From contig NZ_JPWA01000004.1 of assembly GCF_003326475.1 (NCBI RefSeq), positions 124,001 to 188,000 of the forward strand: a stretch of 64,000 bases of DNA, written 5' to 3'. The position numbers were made by a program, and so were the translations under genes. The notes under the pieces were generated by a model, which saw nothing but the letters and a program-made list of their open reading frames with translations, was not told the DNA's origin and did not search any database. Shown piece after piece: positions 44,597 to 53,893 of the stretch (position 1 is the stretch's first letter; every line of letters begins with the position of its first letter). The stretch is from Thalassospira xianhensis MCCC 1A02616 (GTDB taxonomy: Bacteria; Pseudomonadota; Alphaproteobacteria; Rhodospirillales; Thalassospiraceae).

Positions 44597-45946
44597 ATGC
44601 TCAAACGACTTTATCAGGCCCCGGCCTATCAGACCTCTACACTGCCTGACAGCTATTGGGTTGGCAGTGCGGCCCCCCTTCCCGATTGCGATAAAATGCC
44701 GGATGACGGCACGGTCACAGCTGATGTTGTGATTATCGGGGGCGGATATACGGGGCTGTCGGCCGCACTGGAACTGGCGGAGAATGGCGTTGATGTTGCC
44801 GTTTTTGATGCAGGACGTTCAGGTTGGGGCGCATCGGGGCGCAATGGCGGATTTTGCTGCATGGGCGGAAGCGGCAAAAGCTATGCCCAGCTTGCCAAAC
44901 AGTTTGGTGATGACCAAACACGCCATTTTGCCAAGCTTCAGCGTGCTGCAATCGACCTTGTCGGATCACGGCTTGAAGAGTGGAATGTCGATGCGGATCG
45001 TCATTCGGACGGCGAAGTCATACTGGCGCACAAGGCCAACCGCGTGAAAGAATTGCGTGAAGAGGCAGCCGAAAATGCCCATTTCACCGGTATCGAAACC
45101 GAATTCCTGACAAAGGATCAGCTTCGTGAACGCGGCCTTTATGCTCGGGAAACCCATGCAGGATTGCATGTCAAACAGGGCTTTGGACTACATCCCTTAA
45201 AATATCTTGCCGGGTTGCACCGCACCTGCACGACCAAAGGTGTTCGGATATTCGAACAGGCGACCATCGAAGACCTCCAAGACACCGGGGACGGTTACAT
45301 CCTGACCTGCAAAAATGTGCGAATTTCGGCGAAAAAGGTCATCGTCGCCACCAACGGCTACAGTGCCGAAAACCTGCCCGACTGGATTGGTGGGCGATTG
45401 ATGCCGGTGTTTTCCGGTATCCTTGTCACGCGTCCGATGTCCAATAGTGAACTTGCCGACCAAGGCTGGACCAGCGACCTGATGGCATTTGATAGCCGCA
45501 TTCTGCTGCACTATTTCCGCAAGCTGCCCGACAATCGCTTCATGTTTGGTGGGCGTGGCGGTATCACGGCAACCCCGACGGCCTTTGATGCCGCAAAACG
45601 GCACCTGTTGTCGCATTTTCACCGGATGTTCCCGGCATGGCAGGATGTTGAAATCACCCACCACTGGAACGGGCTTGCCTGTCTGTCACAATCGTTCCGC
45701 CCCTATGTGGGACGGGTTCCGGGGCATCGGGATGTCTGGACGGGGCTTGCATGGCATGGCAATGGCGTCGCACTTGGAAGTGTGGCCGGGAAAATGCTGG
45801 GTCAGCAAATCCTTGGTATCAAGGGCCCGGATGACGTCGGTGCGATCATGGGTACACCGCCCGATCGTTTCCCGCTGGCAAGGTTCCGGCGGATCGGCCG
45901 CAGCCTCGCCTATCGATATTATGGTTTGCGTGACGAGTTTGCGTAA
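44597..45946 (+). CDS. FAD-dependent oxidoreductase, PuuB/DadA-like
   Basis: The 449-residue flavoprotein has an N-terminal FAD motif DVVIIGGGYTGLSAALEL and the block GWGASGRNGGFCCMGGSG. The C-terminal Gly-rich closure is GLAWHGNGVALGSVAGKM, and the substrate-side stretch NRFMFGGRGGIT is also present. It belongs with PuuB, the gamma-glutamylputrescine oxidase, but differs from the second PuuB-like gene at 47429-48742. One of the two may act on another amine. It is the second gene in the spuC direction, though a terminator separates them. Confidence 0.85.
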   Translation: MLKRLYQAPAYQTSTLPDSYWVGSAAPLPDCDKMPDDGTVTADVVIIGGGYTGLSAALELAENGVDVAVFDAGRSGWGASGRNGGFCCMGGSGKSYAQLAKQFGDDQTRHFAKLQRAAIDLVGSRLEEWNVDADRHSDGEVILAHKANRVKELREEAAENAHFTGIETEFLTKDQLRERGLYARETHAGLHVKQGFGLHPLKYLAGLHRTCTTKGVRIFEQATIEDLQDTGDGYILTCKNVRISAKKVIVATNGYSAENLPDWIGGRLMPVFSGILVTRPMSNSELADQGWTSDLMAFDSRILLHYFRKLPDNRFMFGGRGGITATPTAFDAAKRHLLSHFHRMFPAWQDVEITHHWNGLACLSQSFRPYVGRVPGHRDVWTGLAWHGNGVALGSVAGKMLGQQILGIKGPDDVGAIMGTPPDRFPLARFRRIGRSLAYRYYGLRDEFA

Positions 45947-46029
45947 TCGGGCAAACTGACCTATGTCATGTCGCGGCCCCAGCCTTTGCGCTATTGCCCG
46001 GATCAATCCTTATCGAGCACGAGACGACC

Positions 46030-46512
46030 ATGTCAGATCAACCGACCCTTGCCGAAATCAAAGAACGCCGCGAAATCGCGACCCGAAAAATCCGCGAGGA
46101 AACAGGCATTGATCACGACATGATCAAAAATATCGTGCATGGCTTTTACGCAAAGGTGCGCGATGACGCGATGCTGGGCCCGGTATTCGCGGAAAAAATT
46201 ACTGATTGGGATCACCATCTGGAACGGATGTGCATGTTCTGGGCATCTGTGGCACTTGCCAGTGGTGCCTATGACGGCCGCCCGATGCAAAAGCACCTGA
46301 CACTCAGGATCGACCGGAACCATTTTGATCGCTGGCTTGAGTTATTTGCCGAAACACTTTCAGAATACTGTGAAACGGCTGCCGCACGCCATTTCATGGA
46401 ACGCGCCCTTCGGATTGCATCAAGTTTCGAAATCGGGATCGCTGCGCACAATGGTGTCATTCTGGGTAAAGGCGAACGTTACGATCCGGTTTCGGCATGG
46501 TCCCCGAAATAG
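46030..46512 (+). CDS. Group III truncated hemoglobin
   Basis: The 160-residue product has the 2/2 globin pattern of group III (trHbP): an N-terminal helix DMIKNIVHGFYAKVRDDAMLG, the distal-side F and W in MCMFWAS, and the proximal His in RNHFDRWLELF. Group III members in other bacteria are linked to peroxide, oxygen or NO handling. It sits between two polyamine amine oxidases that make hydrogen peroxide, so a protective role is plausible but unproven. I start at ATG 46030; a TTG 36 bases upstream is also in frame. Confidence 0.9.
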   Translation: MSDQPTLAEIKERREIATRKIREETGIDHDMIKNIVHGFYAKVRDDAMLGPVFAEKITDWDHHLERMCMFWASVALASGAYDGRPMQKHLTLRIDRNHFDRWLELFAETLSEYCETAAARHFMERALRIASSFEIGIAAHNGVILGKGERYDPVSAWSPK

Positions 46513-46577
46513 GCCAGAACTCATAGTAATCAGCACACTGCAAAACTTTTTATCATCTTTCTTAAGACCGACATGTT

Positions 46578-46589
46578 GACAACGTTGTC
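46578..46589. promoter_or_regulatory. Perfect 12-base palindrome (candidate LacI-type operator)
   Basis: GACAACGTTGTC sits in the spacer between the hemoglobin and hydrolase genes, 160 bases before the latter start. The central AACGTT and flanking TTG resemble LacI/GalR-type operators. No such regulator is in the window. Confidence 0.45.
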
Positions 46590-46748
46590 CTGCTCCGAAC
46601 AAAATATTGTTACGTGTTATTACTAGACGGGGGCAATCTTCACGCGCACTGAACTGGCAAATCAAAGGGCTTATATTGGCAGCCCTGCAAGATTGCTATG
46701 TGCCAGACCGATTGCAAAGTACGACGGACGAGAGCGGAGAAAGACGAT

Positions 46749-47423
46749 ATGTGGCTTTGGTTTGGCATCGGAGCAGTCATCATTCTAGCCCTGATTACCA
46801 CCTATACGATTTATGGCCACAAGCGTCATCTGAGCCCGACAAAGGGCAAGAAAATAGACTTTTCGCAACGCCCCAACAGCGCCCTTGTCATCATTGATCT
46901 GCAAGAAGATTTTACGCTGGCCACGGGCAAAAATGCCTATGACCCGGCCATGGTCGAAAAAACGATTTCCGCGATCAACGAACTTGTTGAAATTGCCAAC
47001 GAAACCGGCCAGCCGGTGATCTCGGTTCGTCAGATATTCAAGGGCTGGTACATCAATCTTCTGGTAAAGCTGTTGAACAAGGGGCGTGGCAGCCCGAAAT
47101 CAGTTGGCCTTGATCTTGATTCCCGCCTGAACGGTGATATCGATCACGATATCACCAAGGCGCGTGCCGATGCCTTTACCGCCCCCGAACTCGAACGCGT
47201 TCTGGAACGCCAGAAAGTCGGCAGACTGCAAATCGTCGGTCTGGATGGCAATTACTGCGTCAAAGCAACGATGCAGGCAGCCATTAATCGCGGATATGAC
47301 GTATCATTTACCGACGCAGGTATTTTGACTGTCAATCCAGCCATCTGGCAGAAGACCAAGGCCCGCCTTACCGCCAGTGGCGTGACGAGCGGCAGCGCAC
47401 ACGCATCAGCCGAAGCATCCTGA
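46749..47423 (+). CDS. Membrane-anchored isochorismatase-like hydrolase
   Basis: The 224-residue product starts with an uncleaved-looking membrane segment (WLWFGIGAVIILALITTYTIY) and then an isochorismatase-fold cysteine hydrolase domain. The catalytic Asp lies in LVIIDLQEDF and the nucleophile in GLDGNYCVKAT; the Lys of the triad lies between them. I start at ATG 46749 because GGAGAAAGACGAT precedes it. Soluble members act on nicotinamide, isochorismate, biuret and similar amides; a membrane-tethered form is uncommon. Substrate unknown. Confidence 0.85.
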   Translation: MWLWFGIGAVIILALITTYTIYGHKRHLSPTKGKKIDFSQRPNSALVIIDLQEDFTLATGKNAYDPAMVEKTISAINELVEIANETGQPVISVRQIFKGWYINLLVKLLNKGRGSPKSVGLDLDSRLNGDIDHDITKARADAFTAPELERVLERQKVGRLQIVGLDGNYCVKATMQAAINRGYDVSFTDAGILTVNPAIWQKTKARLTASGVTSGSAHASAEAS

Positions 47424-47428
47424 AAACT

Positions 47429-48742
47429 TTACAGCCTGTCGCGGATTGAATACCAGGTCATGGCAAGGACCAGGAATGGATAGCGCAGTGCCTTCCCGCC
47501 CGGGAAGCTTGGAATGCTGATATTTGACATCACATCAAACCGTTCCATCGTGCCCGATACCGCATCGGCCATGATCTGCCCCGCCAGTGTCGCCATTGCC
47601 ACCCCATGCCCTGAATACCCGGTCGCGGTGAATACCCGGTCCTCGACCTTGCGGAAGAACGGCATACGGTTCATCGTAATCGCAAGCGTCCCGCCCCAGC
47701 CATAATCGATTTTAACGTCTTTAAGCTGCGGATAAACTTCCAGCATATGCGGGGCAACAAAGGATTTGATGTTTTTGGGGAAGTGATAGCTATACGTCTC
47801 CCCGCCGCCAAACAACATGCGTTTATCGGCCGACAGACGATAATAATTGATCACGAATTTTGAATCCGCGACGGCAACATCATCGCGGATCAATTCCCGC
47901 GCCAGATCATCGCCCAATGGCTCGGTCGCGATAACGAAATTGTTGATCGGCATCACCCGTCTGGCAACCCGGTCTTCCAACCCGTCAAGATACCCGTTGC
48001 AACCCAGCACCATCATATCCGCTGTCACCCGATGGCCTGATGACGTTTTGACAACAACCTTTTCACTGTTGTCATAGCCTGTAACCGTCGCATTTTCAAA
48101 AATCTGCGCCCCGGCTGCACGCGCCGCATCGGCAATACCCAATGCGAAGTTCAGCGGGTGAATATGCCCCGCACCCATATCAAGCGATCCGCCGTGATAG
48201 AATTCAGAACCCAGCATGTCGCGGATTTCATCCCGGCCCACGCTTCGGATTGCGTCATAGCCATATTCGGTCTGAAGCTTTTCGGTATATTCATGGGTTC
48301 CGGCAACGAACCGTTCGCGATGATCCGCATGCAGAATGCCGGGTTTCCAATCACACTTGATGTCATGCTTGGCGATCAGGCTTTTAACGATATCCTTGGA
48401 TTGTTCCGCAATATCCCAAAGCTTTCTGGCGTCTTCGCGACCGACCATTTTTTCAAGGTCGTCCTGCTCGCGGCGCTGCCCCGAACCGACCTGCCCTCCA
48501 TTGCGCCCTGATGCGCCCCAACCAACCCGATGCGCTTCAAGCAGAACAACGCTATATCCGCGTTCTGAAAGATGAAGTGCAGATGACAACCCGGTAAACC
48601 CGCCGCCCACAACAACGACATCGCAAACCTTATCCCCGTCAAGTTCGGCAAAGGGTGCGGTCTTGTTCGCCGTTGCCGCGTAGTAGGATGGCGGATATGC
48701 GCCAGATTTGTCATTTGCGGTCAGGAAGTTCGGGGTAAACAC
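47429..48742 (-). CDS. puuB: Gamma-glutamylputrescine oxidase (PuuB-like)
   Basis: The 437-residue flavoprotein has the FAD motif DVVVVGGGFTGLSSALHL, the conserved GWGASGRNGGQVGSGQRREQ and the C-terminal GYSGHGVAMATLAGQ; this pattern is close to PuuB. PuuB oxidises gamma-glutamylputrescine to the aldehyde with release of ammonia and peroxide. It starts with GTG at 48742 behind GAGG. It is convergent with the isochorismatase-like gene and lies apart from puuA, but completes the route with PuuC. No PuuD-like glutamine amidotransferase is in the window. Confidence 0.9.
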   Translation of the reverse strand: MFTPNFLTANDKSGAYPPSYYAATANKTAPFAELDGDKVCDVVVVGGGFTGLSSALHLSERGYSVVLLEAHRVGWGASGRNGGQVGSGQRREQDDLEKMVGREDARKLWDIAEQSKDIVKSLIAKHDIKCDWKPGILHADHRERFVAGTHEYTEKLQTEYGYDAIRSVGRDEIRDMLGSEFYHGGSLDMGAGHIHPLNFALGIADAARAAGAQIFENATVTGYDNSEKVVVKTSSGHRVTADMMVLGCNGYLDGLEDRVARRVMPINNFVIATEPLGDDLARELIRDDVAVADSKFVINYYRLSADKRMLFGGGETYSYHFPKNIKSFVAPHMLEVYPQLKDVKIDYGWGGTLAITMNRMPFFRKVEDRVFTATGYSGHGVAMATLAGQIMADAVSGTMERFDVMSNISIPSFPGGKALRYPFLVLAMTWYSIRDRL

Positions 48743-48826
48743 ACGGCGCCTCGGAATTGTTGTCTTGTGATTTATTATCCCCTAATGGTGCCGGAATTGG
48801 CCGGACCATCAAGGGAAAACTGGCTA

Positions 48827-48908
48827 AAACCGGCCTTTGCGCATGCTTTTCACCGATTATGCAAAAACAGGCAACATGCAGAACAAAGGATTGCGCAAAA
48901 ACCGGTTT
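48827..48908. repeat. Long imperfect inverted repeat between sdaA and puuB
   Basis: The left arm (48827-48843, AAACCGGCCTTTGCGCA) pairs with the right arm (48892-48908, TGCGCAAAAACCGGTTT) at 15 of 17 positions around a 48-base loop. It could act as a terminator for sdaA read from the minus strand or as a regulator site for puuB. Confidence 0.5.
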
Positions 48909-48919
48909 ATATGGGTCAT

Positions 48920-50509
48920 TCAGCGCGCCTGCGTTACCGCCTCAACCATCCTAAGGGCGGTTTTGGTGGCCGCACATCCACCACGTGCCGTGCAACGTAA
49001 ATCCGGATGCATCATCGCCCCGATTTTAACCGTCTGATCGACCAGTTCGTCATATCCCAACACAGCATCAAACCCGGCCAGAACCGCCATTGCCGATGAA
49101 AAGGCGTGCGACACCCCGGCGACATTACGCGCATGGCACGGAATTTCAACATCCCCACCCACCGGGTCACACACAAGGCCCAGCGTATTCATCAAACACA
49201 TGCTTGCCGCGTCAAAACATTGCACAGGTGTTCCGCCAAATGCCTGCGCGACGCCAGCCGCTGCCATCGCCGCCGATGCGCCCGTTTCCACCGAACAGCC
49301 GCCGCATTCTGCGGCAAAGGTTCCGCGCGCCGCAAACACGGCCCCCACCAGCGCCATCACCTGCAACGCATCGGTGGCACCTTCCAGATCAATGCCATGC
49401 CGGATCAACCCATACAGCGCCCCCGGAACCACGCCTGCACTGCCCGCAGTTGGTGCGGCACAAACCAGTCCGCGATTAGAATCCCGTTCCATCGCCGAAA
49501 GCGCGCCTGCAATCGCATCCTGCAAAACCGCCCCGCCGAGCCCGGCGGGCAGATTGGCATCGCGAACCTTGCGTGCGCGAAGGGTTAAAAACCGCATCAC
49601 ATTGTCTTTGGGTTTGGCATCAAATCCTTCTGCCACCACGCGCAACATCAATTCACACCGTTCGCGAAAAAGCGCGCGCGTTGCATCTCGTGACAGTCCA
49701 AGACGCCTGGATTCCAGAACAAGTCCCGCCTCGGCAAGCGATCCGCCCTGCTGTTCGGCCACGGCAATCACCGCATCGCTGGTCGAAAACAGATCGTCAG
49801 TCGCACACACCGGATATTGCGAGGCCGCAGCGAAACGAACGTCTTTGATACCGTCCTGATCACGTAAAGAGGCTATCAACTTTGTATCGGGCAAGGCCTG
49901 CAAGGCAATTTCGCAGCGGTCATGATCCGGGTCTACCGATATGCAGAGCAACCTGTTGCCATTCTCAACAAGCCCGGCGGCAATATCATCCGACCGCACG
50001 CCGATATCAGAGCCCCAGACAAATACGCTTGCGGTTTTGCCTGTCAGAAAGACCGGTTCGCCATTCATCGCATCGATGTAGTACATCCCGCCGCCAACCG
50101 ATGCACCGGCATAAAGATCGATGCGTTCCGTGCCATTCCGGTCGGTTACGGTTAGTTCAAGATCAACACGGTTGGGATGGTTGTTGTTTTCAAGTTCAAT
50201 GATTTCAACACTAAACAGAAATCCCTCGCCACGCATCACACGCGGCAAAATGTCGCGATAATCCGCATCAGTCAGTGCTGCCCCGGCGAAACCGGCAGTA
50301 AAATTCTCGTCCGAGCTTTGGGCCTGATATACCGGCGCGAATGATCCGCGTGGATCAAACCGGACAATGGCCTGTTTCAAGACCTCGCCATCGCTGCATG
50401 ACAACTCGCGTGCGACCTTCGCCATCATATAAGGCGCTGCGCAATGGGAACTGGACGGACCGCGCATCACGGGGCCGATCACGGAATTAAGCAGGCTGAT
50501 TTCTTGCAT
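48920..50509 (-). CDS. sdaA: L-serine dehydratase, single-chain [4Fe-4S] type
   Basis: The enzyme converts L-serine to pyruvate and ammonia with a [4Fe-4S] cluster. The 529-residue product has the N-terminal beta domain (MRGPSSSHCAAPYMMAK) fused to the alpha domain. Candidate cluster cysteines lie in AECGGCSVETG, GLVCDPVGG and EIPCHARN, with the spacing known from bacterial serine dehydratases. It is about 70 residues longer than E. coli SdaA, mostly in the linker. It is upstream of puuB on the same strand; coupling is not evident. It starts at ATG 50509. Confidence 0.92.
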   Translation of the reverse strand: MQEISLLNSVIGPVMRGPSSSHCAAPYMMAKVARELSCSDGEVLKQAIVRFDPRGSFAPVYQAQSSDENFTAGFAGAALTDADYRDILPRVMRGEGFLFSVEIIELENNNHPNRVDLELTVTDRNGTERIDLYAGASVGGGMYYIDAMNGEPVFLTGKTASVFVWGSDIGVRSDDIAAGLVENGNRLLCISVDPDHDRCEIALQALPDTKLIASLRDQDGIKDVRFAAASQYPVCATDDLFSTSDAVIAVAEQQGGSLAEAGLVLESRRLGLSRDATRALFRERCELMLRVVAEGFDAKPKDNVMRFLTLRARKVRDANLPAGLGGAVLQDAIAGALSAMERDSNRGLVCAAPTAGSAGVVPGALYGLIRHGIDLEGATDALQVMALVGAVFAARGTFAAECGGCSVETGASAAMAAAGVAQAFGGTPVQCFDAASMCLMNTLGLVCDPVGGDVEIPCHARNVAGVSHAFSSAMAVLAGFDAVLGYDELVDQTVKIGAMMHPDLRCTARGGCAATKTALRMVEAVTQAR

Positions 50510-50590
50510 GGCGGGGCAATCCGGGAAAATTGCATATGATTTCCGCGATGATCACCCGCCAGATGAACGAAAGCAATGGCCGAAACAAAA

Positions 50591-50623
50591 ATCCCCGATC
50601 CTGAAAGATCAAAGACCGGGGAT
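50591..50623 (-). terminator. Terminator after betA
   Basis: The stem ATCCCCG / CGGGGAT with an internal GATC pair is followed on the minus strand by TTTTTGTTTCGG. It lies nine bases past the betA stop. Confidence 0.82.
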
Positions 50624-50631
50624 AATCGAAA

Positions 50632-52317
50632 TCAACGCTGTTTGGTTTCCCATTCAGGATGGACGAAATATGGCGCATTTGATGGTGGCAACGGATCGCG
50701 TCCGCGAATGATATCTGCGGCCTTTTCCCCGATCATGATGGTCGGGGCATTCAAATTGCCCGATGCGATTGTCGGCATGATGGAACTGTCCACCACGCGC
50801 AGGCCTTCGATACCGTGCACGCGCGTTTTTTCATCCACCACGGCCATATCGTCGCTGCCCATCTTGCACGAACAGGACGGGTGATAGGCACTTTCGGCGT
50901 GATCGGCGACCCATGCATTGATTTCATCATCGGTCTGGATGTCCCTGCCCGGCGAAATTTCAATACCGCGCAGGTCCTTGAAGGCATCCTGTGCGAAAAT
51001 CTCGCGGGTCAGACGCACGGATGCGCGCATTTCTTCCCAGTCTTCCGGATGGCTCATATAGTTCGGATCAACAATCGGGCGCTTTGCCGGATCGTTTGAC
51101 GCCAACCGGACCGTGCCGCGCGATTTGGACCGCATTGGACCGACATGTGCCTGGAAACCATCCTTTTCGGCGGCTTTGGATCCGTTATAGTTAATCGCAG
51201 CCGGGATGAAATGATATTGCAGGTCAGGATGCTGAACACCCGCTTTTGAACGGATAAACCCACCGGCTTCAAAATGGTTGGTCGCACCAAGCCCGGTTTT
51301 GAAAAGATACCATTCCAACCCGATCTTGAATTTGTTCCAAGGATCAAGCTTGCTGTTCAGGCTGATCGGCTGGGTGCATTCCATCTGGACATAAAGTTCC
51401 AGATGGTCCTGAAGGTTTTCACCAACACCGGGGATATCGGCCACCACATCAATCCCGTGTTCGCGCAGATGTGCTGCCGGACCAACTCCAGACAACATCA
51501 AAAGCTTTGGCGAATTGATCGATCCTGCCGAAATAATCACCTCGCGCTCGACCGTCGCGCGTTTGAGTTCACCACGGTGGGTAAAATCAAGTCCGATGGC
51601 ACGTTTTCCATCAAAAACAACGCGCTGCGCCAATGCTTTGTCATAAACGGTCAGGTTCGGACGTTTCATTGCCGGATGCAAATAGGCCCGTGCTGTGGAC
51701 CAACGGCGGCCCTTGTAAACCGTCATATCCATCGTCCCCAGACCTTCCTGGCGATAGCCATTCTGATCGGGGGTAAATTCATAACCGGCTTCCTGCCCGG
51801 CCTTGATCCACGCCTTGTGCAACGGGTTTTTACAAGCCCCCGTGGTGACATGCAGCGGTCCATCTCCGCCATGATATTCGTCACCATTGGTGTCTTCGTT
51901 GCGCGTATCGGCCTTACGGAAATAAGGCAGGCACCGCGCATAATCCCATTCTTTTAACGCCGCATCCTGTTCCGCCCAGCGATTGTAATCAAGGGCATGA
52001 CCACGGACATAGGCCATGCCGTTGATCGAACTGGATCCCCCAAACACCCGTCCACGCGGCGTTTCCATCCGGCGGTTGTTCAGGTTCGCCTGCGGTGTTG
52101 TCCAATAGGCCCAGTTATAGGTTTCGGACTGCATCGGATAAGACAATGCCGTTGGCATATGAATGCGCCAGTCCCACCAATGGTCAACCGGTCCTGCCTC
52201 TACCACCAGAACCTTGACTTCCGGGTCCTCGGTCAGACGGCTGGCCAGAACGGCACCGGCGGAACCGGAACCGACAATAACGTAATCGTACTTTTCCGTG
52301 GTGGTCGGCGTATTCAT
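50632..52317 (-). CDS. betA: Choline dehydrogenase
   Basis: BetA oxidises choline to betaine aldehyde at the membrane with FAD. The 561-residue GMC-family product has the FAD motif IVGSGSAGAVLASRL, the GMC signatures RGRVFGGSSSINGM and GSINSPKLLMLSGVGP, and the catalytic His region SAYHPSCSCKMG. It is the last gene of the betIBA operon (minus strand), followed by a terminator, and works with BetB to make the osmoprotectant glycine betaine. Confidence 0.97.
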   Translation of the reverse strand: MNTPTTTEKYDYVIVGSGSAGAVLASRLTEDPEVKVLVVEAGPVDHWWDWRIHMPTALSYPMQSETYNWAYWTTPQANLNNRRMETPRGRVFGGSSSINGMAYVRGHALDYNRWAEQDAALKEWDYARCLPYFRKADTRNEDTNGDEYHGGDGPLHVTTGACKNPLHKAWIKAGQEAGYEFTPDQNGYRQEGLGTMDMTVYKGRRWSTARAYLHPAMKRPNLTVYDKALAQRVVFDGKRAIGLDFTHRGELKRATVEREVIISAGSINSPKLLMLSGVGPAAHLREHGIDVVADIPGVGENLQDHLELYVQMECTQPISLNSKLDPWNKFKIGLEWYLFKTGLGATNHFEAGGFIRSKAGVQHPDLQYHFIPAAINYNGSKAAEKDGFQAHVGPMRSKSRGTVRLASNDPAKRPIVDPNYMSHPEDWEEMRASVRLTREIFAQDAFKDLRGIEISPGRDIQTDDEINAWVADHAESAYHPSCSCKMGSDDMAVVDEKTRVHGIEGLRVVDSSIMPTIASGNLNAPTIMIGEKAADIIRGRDPLPPSNAPYFVHPEWETKQR

Positions 52318-52373
52318 GCTTTTTCCTTATCTTCAACAGGTTGCAGGCAGCCATTCACAGTCAGGAACCGTGA

Positions 52374-53831
52374 TCAATAAGGCGCCTCGACGTCACCGGT
52401 TTCGACATAGACGGATTTGATCCGGGTATAATGTTCAATCGCGGCCCGGCCATTTTCGCGGCCCACTCCGGATTTCTTGACCCCGCCGAACGGCATTTCA
52501 ATCGGCGTGATATTATAGGTATTGATCCAGCAGGTTCCCGCCTCAAGCCGGGCAACAACCCGGTGCCCGCGCGACAGGTCCCTGGTAAAGACCCCCGCAG
52601 CCAGACCATACTGGGTATCATTGGCACGTTTGATGACTTCGTCTTCATCCATGAAGGTCAGGACCGACATCACCGGCCCAAAGATTTCCTCGCGCACGAT
52701 GGCCATGTCATCGGTACAATTGGTAAAAATGGTCGGAGCAACAAACATCCCACCTTCGGGCATGTTTTCGGTCACCGCATGACCGCCCAGAACGCATTTT
52801 GCGCCCTCGCCCTTGCCGGTTTCGATATAGGACATGATCTTGTCGAACTGCGCCCTGGTCACAATTGGACCAACCTGGGTTTCCGGCTTTTCCGGATCAC
52901 CAAGAACAAGGTTCTTGCTCCGCGCAATCAGCTTTTCGATGAAGACATCGGCAACGCTTTCATGGACGAAAACGCGCGTGCCGTTCGAACAAATCTGCCC
53001 GGATGAATAGAAATTCGCCATCTGCGCGCCCGATACTGCGTTATCCAGATCGGCATCTTCAAACACGATCATCGGCGATTTGCCGCCAAGCTCCATGGTC
53101 ACGGCCTTCATGCCGCCTGCGGCAACTGCGGCGACCTTGGCACCGGTCTCGGCCGAGCCGGTCAACGAGATTTTATCAACGCCCGGATGTTCGACCAGTG
53201 CCGCACCACAAGCACGCGCGCCCTGAACAACGTTGTAAACCCCATCGGGAAGACCTGCTTGCTGCAATGCCTCGGCCACGGCAATCGCCGAAAGCGGAGT
53301 GACTTCGGAGGGTTTGTAAACAACCACGTTTCCGCACGCCAATGCCGGTGCGGCTTTCCAGCAGGCAATCTGGATCGGATAGTTCCACGCACCAATGGCA
53401 CCGCAAACGCCAACCGCCTCGCGCCGGGTATAGGCAAAATTGCCGCCAAGATCGATATGCTCGCCCGATAGGCTTCCGGCCACACCGGCAAAATATTCAA
53501 GGCATTCGACACCGGAAATCACATCCACGATTTCAGTTTCCTGAATGGCACGGCCCGTATCACGGGTTTCTACCAGCGCCAATTCATCGTTACGGTCCCG
53601 CAGGATTTGGGCAGCCTTGAACAAAACGCGCGCCCGTTGAGCCGCGGGCGTGTTTTTCCAGATTTCAAAACCGGCACGTGCAGCCTTCACTGCGGCATCA
53701 ACATCGGCAGCGGTGCTTTCCTTACCCTTGGCAAGGACCTTATTGGTCGCGGGGTTCAGCGTGACCATTTCCGCACCCGAACCGGCAACTTTTTTGCCAT
53801 TGATGAAGTTCTGGATCTGATAAAGGCTCAT
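52374..53831 (-). CDS. betB: Betaine-aldehyde dehydrogenase
   Basis: BetB oxidises betaine aldehyde to glycine betaine with NAD(P). The 485-residue ALDH has the Glu block TMELGGKSPMIV, the catalytic Cys in GQICSNGTRVF, the Rossmann SLTGSAETG and the ending PFGGVKKSGVGREN. I start at ATG 53831 (MSLYQIQNF), which CAGGAG precedes; the reading seven codons longer lacks a ribosome site. It lies between betI and betA. Confidence 0.96.
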   Translation of the reverse strand: MSLYQIQNFINGKKVAGSGAEMVTLNPATNKVLAKGKESTAADVDAAVKAARAGFEIWKNTPAAQRARVLFKAAQILRDRNDELALVETRDTGRAIQETEIVDVISGVECLEYFAGVAGSLSGEHIDLGGNFAYTRREAVGVCGAIGAWNYPIQIACWKAAPALACGNVVVYKPSEVTPLSAIAVAEALQQAGLPDGVYNVVQGARACGAALVEHPGVDKISLTGSAETGAKVAAVAAGGMKAVTMELGGKSPMIVFEDADLDNAVSGAQMANFYSSGQICSNGTRVFVHESVADVFIEKLIARSKNLVLGDPEKPETQVGPIVTRAQFDKIMSYIETGKGEGAKCVLGGHAVTENMPEGGMFVAPTIFTNCTDDMAIVREEIFGPVMSVLTFMDEDEVIKRANDTQYGLAAGVFTRDLSRGHRVVARLEAGTCWINTYNITPIEMPFGGVKKSGVGRENGRAAIEHYTRIKSVYVETGDVEAPY

Positions 53832-53893
53832 GTCGAAACTCCTGCAGGCCACACCGGAAACGGGCAGCCCTTTTGTAAGTGTATGTCTCTTGA

